Shown here: one piece after another, positions 60,593 through 64,000 of the stretch | How positions within the stretch are numbered: position 1 is the stretch's first letter | Layout of the letters: the number at the start of each line of letters is the position of its first letter | Source: Sitta carolinensis | Lineage: Eukaryota; Chordata; Aves; Passeriformes; Sittidae | Length of the DNA stretch: 64,000 bases | Reading direction: 5' to 3' | NCBI GenBank assembly: GCA_032173965.1 | Contig: CM063295.1 | Location: forward strand, 3,534,001-3,598,000 | Translations under genes and position numbers: made by a program | Notes under the pieces: model-generated | The model's database searches: none | What the model was told of the DNA's origin: nothing | What the model saw: the letters and a program-made list of their open reading frames with translations, nothing else

Positions 60593-62999
60593 ATCCTGGT
60601 TTTGGGAGTTAAGGAGGCTTCTCTCAGAGCTATGATTGTGCTCCAAGAATAACAAAAATTGTGATAAGCACACAAAAAAAAAAATAAAAGAAAATCCTTG
60701 GCTTGGTTTAGAAAGGACAGGCTTGTGTGGAGCTGACTGTTTCCAGTTAGTCCCTGCACTCTTGGGGTGGGAATCATAAAGACTTTTCAGTCTTAGACCT
60801 GACACCTGTTGTTTAATGCACCTTCCAGTGACAATTCCCCAACTCGTGGCCTCTCTGCTCTCTGGGTCTCTGTTCTTTGCCAGCAATGCCCTTGGGCTCC
60901 TCCACTCACGAGTTTTGGGCAGGTTGGATCAGACACTAATTCCATCTTTTGGTGATTCTCCCAGGAATTGTTTGGTTCAGGCTGCTGGATGTTCTCTTTG
61001 ATTTGCCATTTTAGGATAAACTAGCAAGGAGCCTTCTGGAGGGCTGAAGTGGAGCAGAATCCTTGGGTTTGCATCTCTTGGGGGGTTTATGTGTGTTTGC
61101 ATTTCCTGAGGCTTCTCCAGCAGTGTTGGGTCCCTCACAGCCTCCAGTGAGCTGAGCCTGCCCTGGCTGCCCCACCAGGGAGGCTCTGGGGCTGCAGGAG
61201 AGCCAGACCCAGACCCAGGGGAGGAGCCCAGGGTTCCTGGACCCTGGGATGAGTGTCCCACAATAAACTGCTGCACCTAATCCGGGCTTCTTGCTTTAAG
61301 TGATACTCGCTTTTGAATTCTCTTTCTAAACACTGTGTAAGAAAGATCTTCCAGGTTCAGGTTGTCAGGTGAAGGAAGAATGTAAGTTCCCTTCCTACCC
61401 TGAAGTGCTCCCAGGCCAGGAATGAGAAATAGAAGGGGCACAGCAGCACTGGGAAGTTGTTTCCTGCCTAAAGTCATACACAGCCTGTGGCAAAAGGATG
61501 AAGTATTAACCATTTCTCAAAATAATTCCATTAATATAATTTTTAATGGGTATTTCCCCATTCCTTGTTTGCCTGATAGTTCAAAGTGGGCTTTTTGTTT
61601 TTCCTGTGTTTCAGAAGCTCTGGTTTAGTGGCATGTTTAATGGGAATGGCTTATTTGGAAGTTAATTTGAATTATAGTTTAATAGGATAAAGAGCATGTT
61701 TAACAATTTATAAGTAGTAAAATTGGAACTGTGCATTTGGCCTGCCTGCTGTGCTGGGGAAGGGATGCACACACAGGATTTTTGTGACTAGTGGTAAAAT
61801 GCTGGAGGATGCTTTTATATTCCTGTGGGTTCTCTGAGGTCTGTAAACAAAATCCGTATGAAAGATCAATGTTGGTTTTGCAATAAGCTTCAAAGTTCTG
61901 GATTTTTTTTTCCTTTTCATTTATTGCTCAGTCATGATTATCAAACCAACAAGAACATGTTTCCCCACAGTTGTATAAAATAACCATATATGTTATAGAG
62001 TTGTTTAATGACAGGTACTTTAAAGAATTTTTTTTTTTCAAGAAGGAAAGTAATTTTCAGGTCTTTAGAGACTGAAACGGAGAATTTTGAGTTTTTTAGA
62101 AAAGCAGAAAGCTGAGAAGAGGGCTAATGGCAGAAAATAGCTGTCTTTCTCTGGGTGCTGGGTTAAGAAACTGAGAAGTTCTGAGCTGCAGAGATTGCTG
62201 AGATGTGGAGTAAGAGTGGGAGGTATTCATGCTTGCTACCTGTTAGGGGTCTCAGAAGGAATGGAGGTAGCCAAAATTCATAGTTAAAAGTGTTGGGATA
62301 AGATTTTAAATCCAGAAGCTTTCTCTGAAAATGTTGTGATTCATGCAGCAAAGATAAGAAAATTTCTAGTCTAGATAAATGTTTGAGAAGGTGGTAGAAA
62401 ATTTCAAATATAGATTTTACTGAAACAAAAATAAACTATTTTCATTACGCTTCTGCCTTTTTGTATTCAAAGAATCCAGACCTTGATTGCTTCTTCAATT
62501 GGACTCGGAGAGATTACAGTGCCCTAACTGTGCCATGCTTTATCCAGGGCTCCAATGGCTCTGTTCATTCCCAGATAATTTCAAAGGGAAATTCTAGATG
62601 GTGGACAAATAGAATATGTGGAAATCATCTTTAGAAAAGAGATGGATAAAAGAAACAGCTAAGTACTGAATATGGAAATGAAGTCCATCTCTGATCACCA
62701 GGGAAAGGCTCCAGCCTGTAACTGGGGGAATTCAAAGCTTCAGCAAAAGAAGGCAGAACTGCAATATGTTCTGAAGTGAGTGCTGAAATTCAAAGATTGC
62801 ATAGTGAGGAAGCAACTACCCTCTGAAAAATGTCGTGAAAATCTCCATTCTGTTCACCCTAGATTGAGACTGGAAATAATGCAGTTCATCTCATCAGTGC
62901 CATTTTGTTACCTTCAGCTCTGTGTTCCATATCCTAGGCTAATAAAGCTGTTCTTTTGGATACTTTTTTTCATTAAAGAATTTACCGAGGACCAAAGTG

Positions 63000-63440
63000 G
63001 TCATTTCACATGGACAGCAGAATAATTTCAAACGCTAAGAAGAAAAATTGCCCACAATTTTTCGCTCATTTCTTCGGGAGCTGGAAGTGCCGTGTGGATT
63101 GTTCCCGGCGCTGCCCGAGGGGGAGCCCGGGACAGACCCCGAAGGCACTTGCTGGATTTAAAAGGCTTATTTGTGGAATTAGAGCTGAGATATGAAAAAC
63201 GGCTCGGTGAAGGATCGGTGCCTGTTCCAGGGTTATAAAAGAAATTCCTTGTTTCCTTTGAATAGCTCCAGCTGCCGGGGGGGTTGCAGCAGTTCTCAGG
63301 TGCTGGCTCCGTGCTTGGCGTTATCCCTGGCAAACAGCAAGCAGGGAGGGGGAGCAGGGATGCACGGCTGGGTCGGTGTGTTCCCAGCAGCCCCTCTAAA
63401 AGCCTTCCTGGGATACCTGTGAGGGAGCTCCAGGTGGGGG
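63000..63440. promoter_or_regulatory. Moderately CpG-rich patch
   Basis: I count roughly 19 CpG between 62985 and 63380, including a cluster around 63090-63145 (CCCGGCGCTGCCCGAGG). This is well above the local background. AT-rich segments (TTTAAAAGG near 63158, TATAAAAG near 63234) sit inside it and could act as TATA-like elements. A small CpG island, a regulatory element, or a GC-rich patch kept by biased conversion are all possible. No exon is recognised. Confidence 0.2.
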
Positions 63441-64000
63441 TCGATGGTCCTTGGCACCAGGGAAAGCCACTTTTGGAACAAGTAGTTCCTTAAGGGGAAA
63501 GGCATGAATCTTTTTGTAAATAATGCAGTTTGTTAATTGAGAGTGAGGGGGAAATAGCATAAAAAGAGAAAAATGAAATATCATATACTTTATTTTTGAT
63601 AATGCTTGGTGCCAAGACCTTTTCTTTCTGCAGTAGTAAACCAGCGTGACTTACATTTTCACGCTCTGTTGTTCCAAACACATGGGATATTTGAAAATTG
63701 CTTTATTAAAAGCTTTTAGTTATGCAGAAGTGGAGGTTTTTAACATGTGATTTCAGTCCTTCGTACCCTCGTGTCAGTTCCATTCACACACATACGTTTG
63801 GGTGGCATCTGCATATCAATTACATATTCTAAGACTGTGATTAAAAGTTTGGGAAGCATCGTGGTGGATACAAAAATCACCAGTTTAGTTCTGCATGGTA
63901 GGAAATACCAGGGTAAGATATCCCAGAGGGGCTGTGGTTTGTGTTTGTTCATGCAGCCCTGCAGCTCCAGACACTGATGTTCTGATGTACATATGATGCA
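63441..64000. other. Noncoding DNA to window end
   Basis: No gene, repeat or element is recognisable in this terminal stretch. Confidence 0.5.

Larger units (their letters stand above)
45412..62999. other. Unique noncoding DNA with small repeats
   Basis: No coding exon or RNA gene is recognisable in this interval of about 17.6 kb. GC-rich islands without CpG enrichment lie at 48770-48980, 50120-50450, 54770-55020, 59190-59300 and 61110-61260. The larger frames (for example minus 50044-50694 and minus 58492-58998) lack recognisable domains. Simple repeats are T17 at 48341-48357, T12 plus (GTTTT)n at 51837-51866, the 17-bp duplication at 57206-57239 and (AATT)n at 60573-60592. Retrocopy-like and hairpin candidates are listed separately. 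Confidence 0.6.

Overview
This window looks like nuclear DNA from a vertebrate, most likely a bird and probably a songbird. CpG is depleted everywhere except a few short islands. Base composition is moderately AT-rich, interspersed repeats are sparse, GC-rich minisatellites are present, and one element has the layout of an avian retroviral LTR. The bird assignment rests on this general character and was not checked by any search. I see no prokaryotic gene organisation, no operons and no rRNA or tRNA genes.

I could not recognise a single protein-coding exon. Nearly all open reading frames are short and look random in composition. The long ones, up to about 412 codons, lie inside three tandem-repeat arrays whose units contain no stop codon in most frames on either strand. 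The window is best read as intergenic or deep intronic DNA.

Layout: 1-4789 is unique noncoding sequence with one weak candidate exon (1206-1312). 4790-5555 is a minisatellite of interleaved 13- and 17-bp units. 5556-14148 is unique and AT-rich. 14149-14990 is a minisatellite of about 49-50 bp. 14991-26273 is unique noncoding DNA with poly-T tracts and several palindromes. 26274-27515 is a GC-rich tandem-repeat complex (a 19-21-bp array, then a 24/26-bp array), followed almost directly by a probable solo LTR on the minus strand (27613-27890). 30790-30943 is a 62-bp tandem repeat beside a CpG-rich block at 30940-31470 that could be a promoter or first exon. 31471-41954 is AT-rich and may hold conserved regulatory DNA. 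41955-42440 is probably derived from an endogenous retrovirus. 42441-62999 is unique sequence that contains the most striking structure, a 30-bp hairpin at 45336-45402. 63000-63440 is a second, weaker CpG-rich patch.

The best lead is that hairpin. Its 30 contiguous pairs have a 7-nt loop, and all four departures from Watson-Crick pairing are G-U wobbles if the plus strand is transcribed. It could be a microRNA or small-RNA precursor, or a palindromic transposon remnant. The CpG-rich block, the minisatellites, two A-tailed blocks resembling retrocopies, and several smaller inverted repeats are secondary leads. Nothing here amounts to a demonstrated new gene system.
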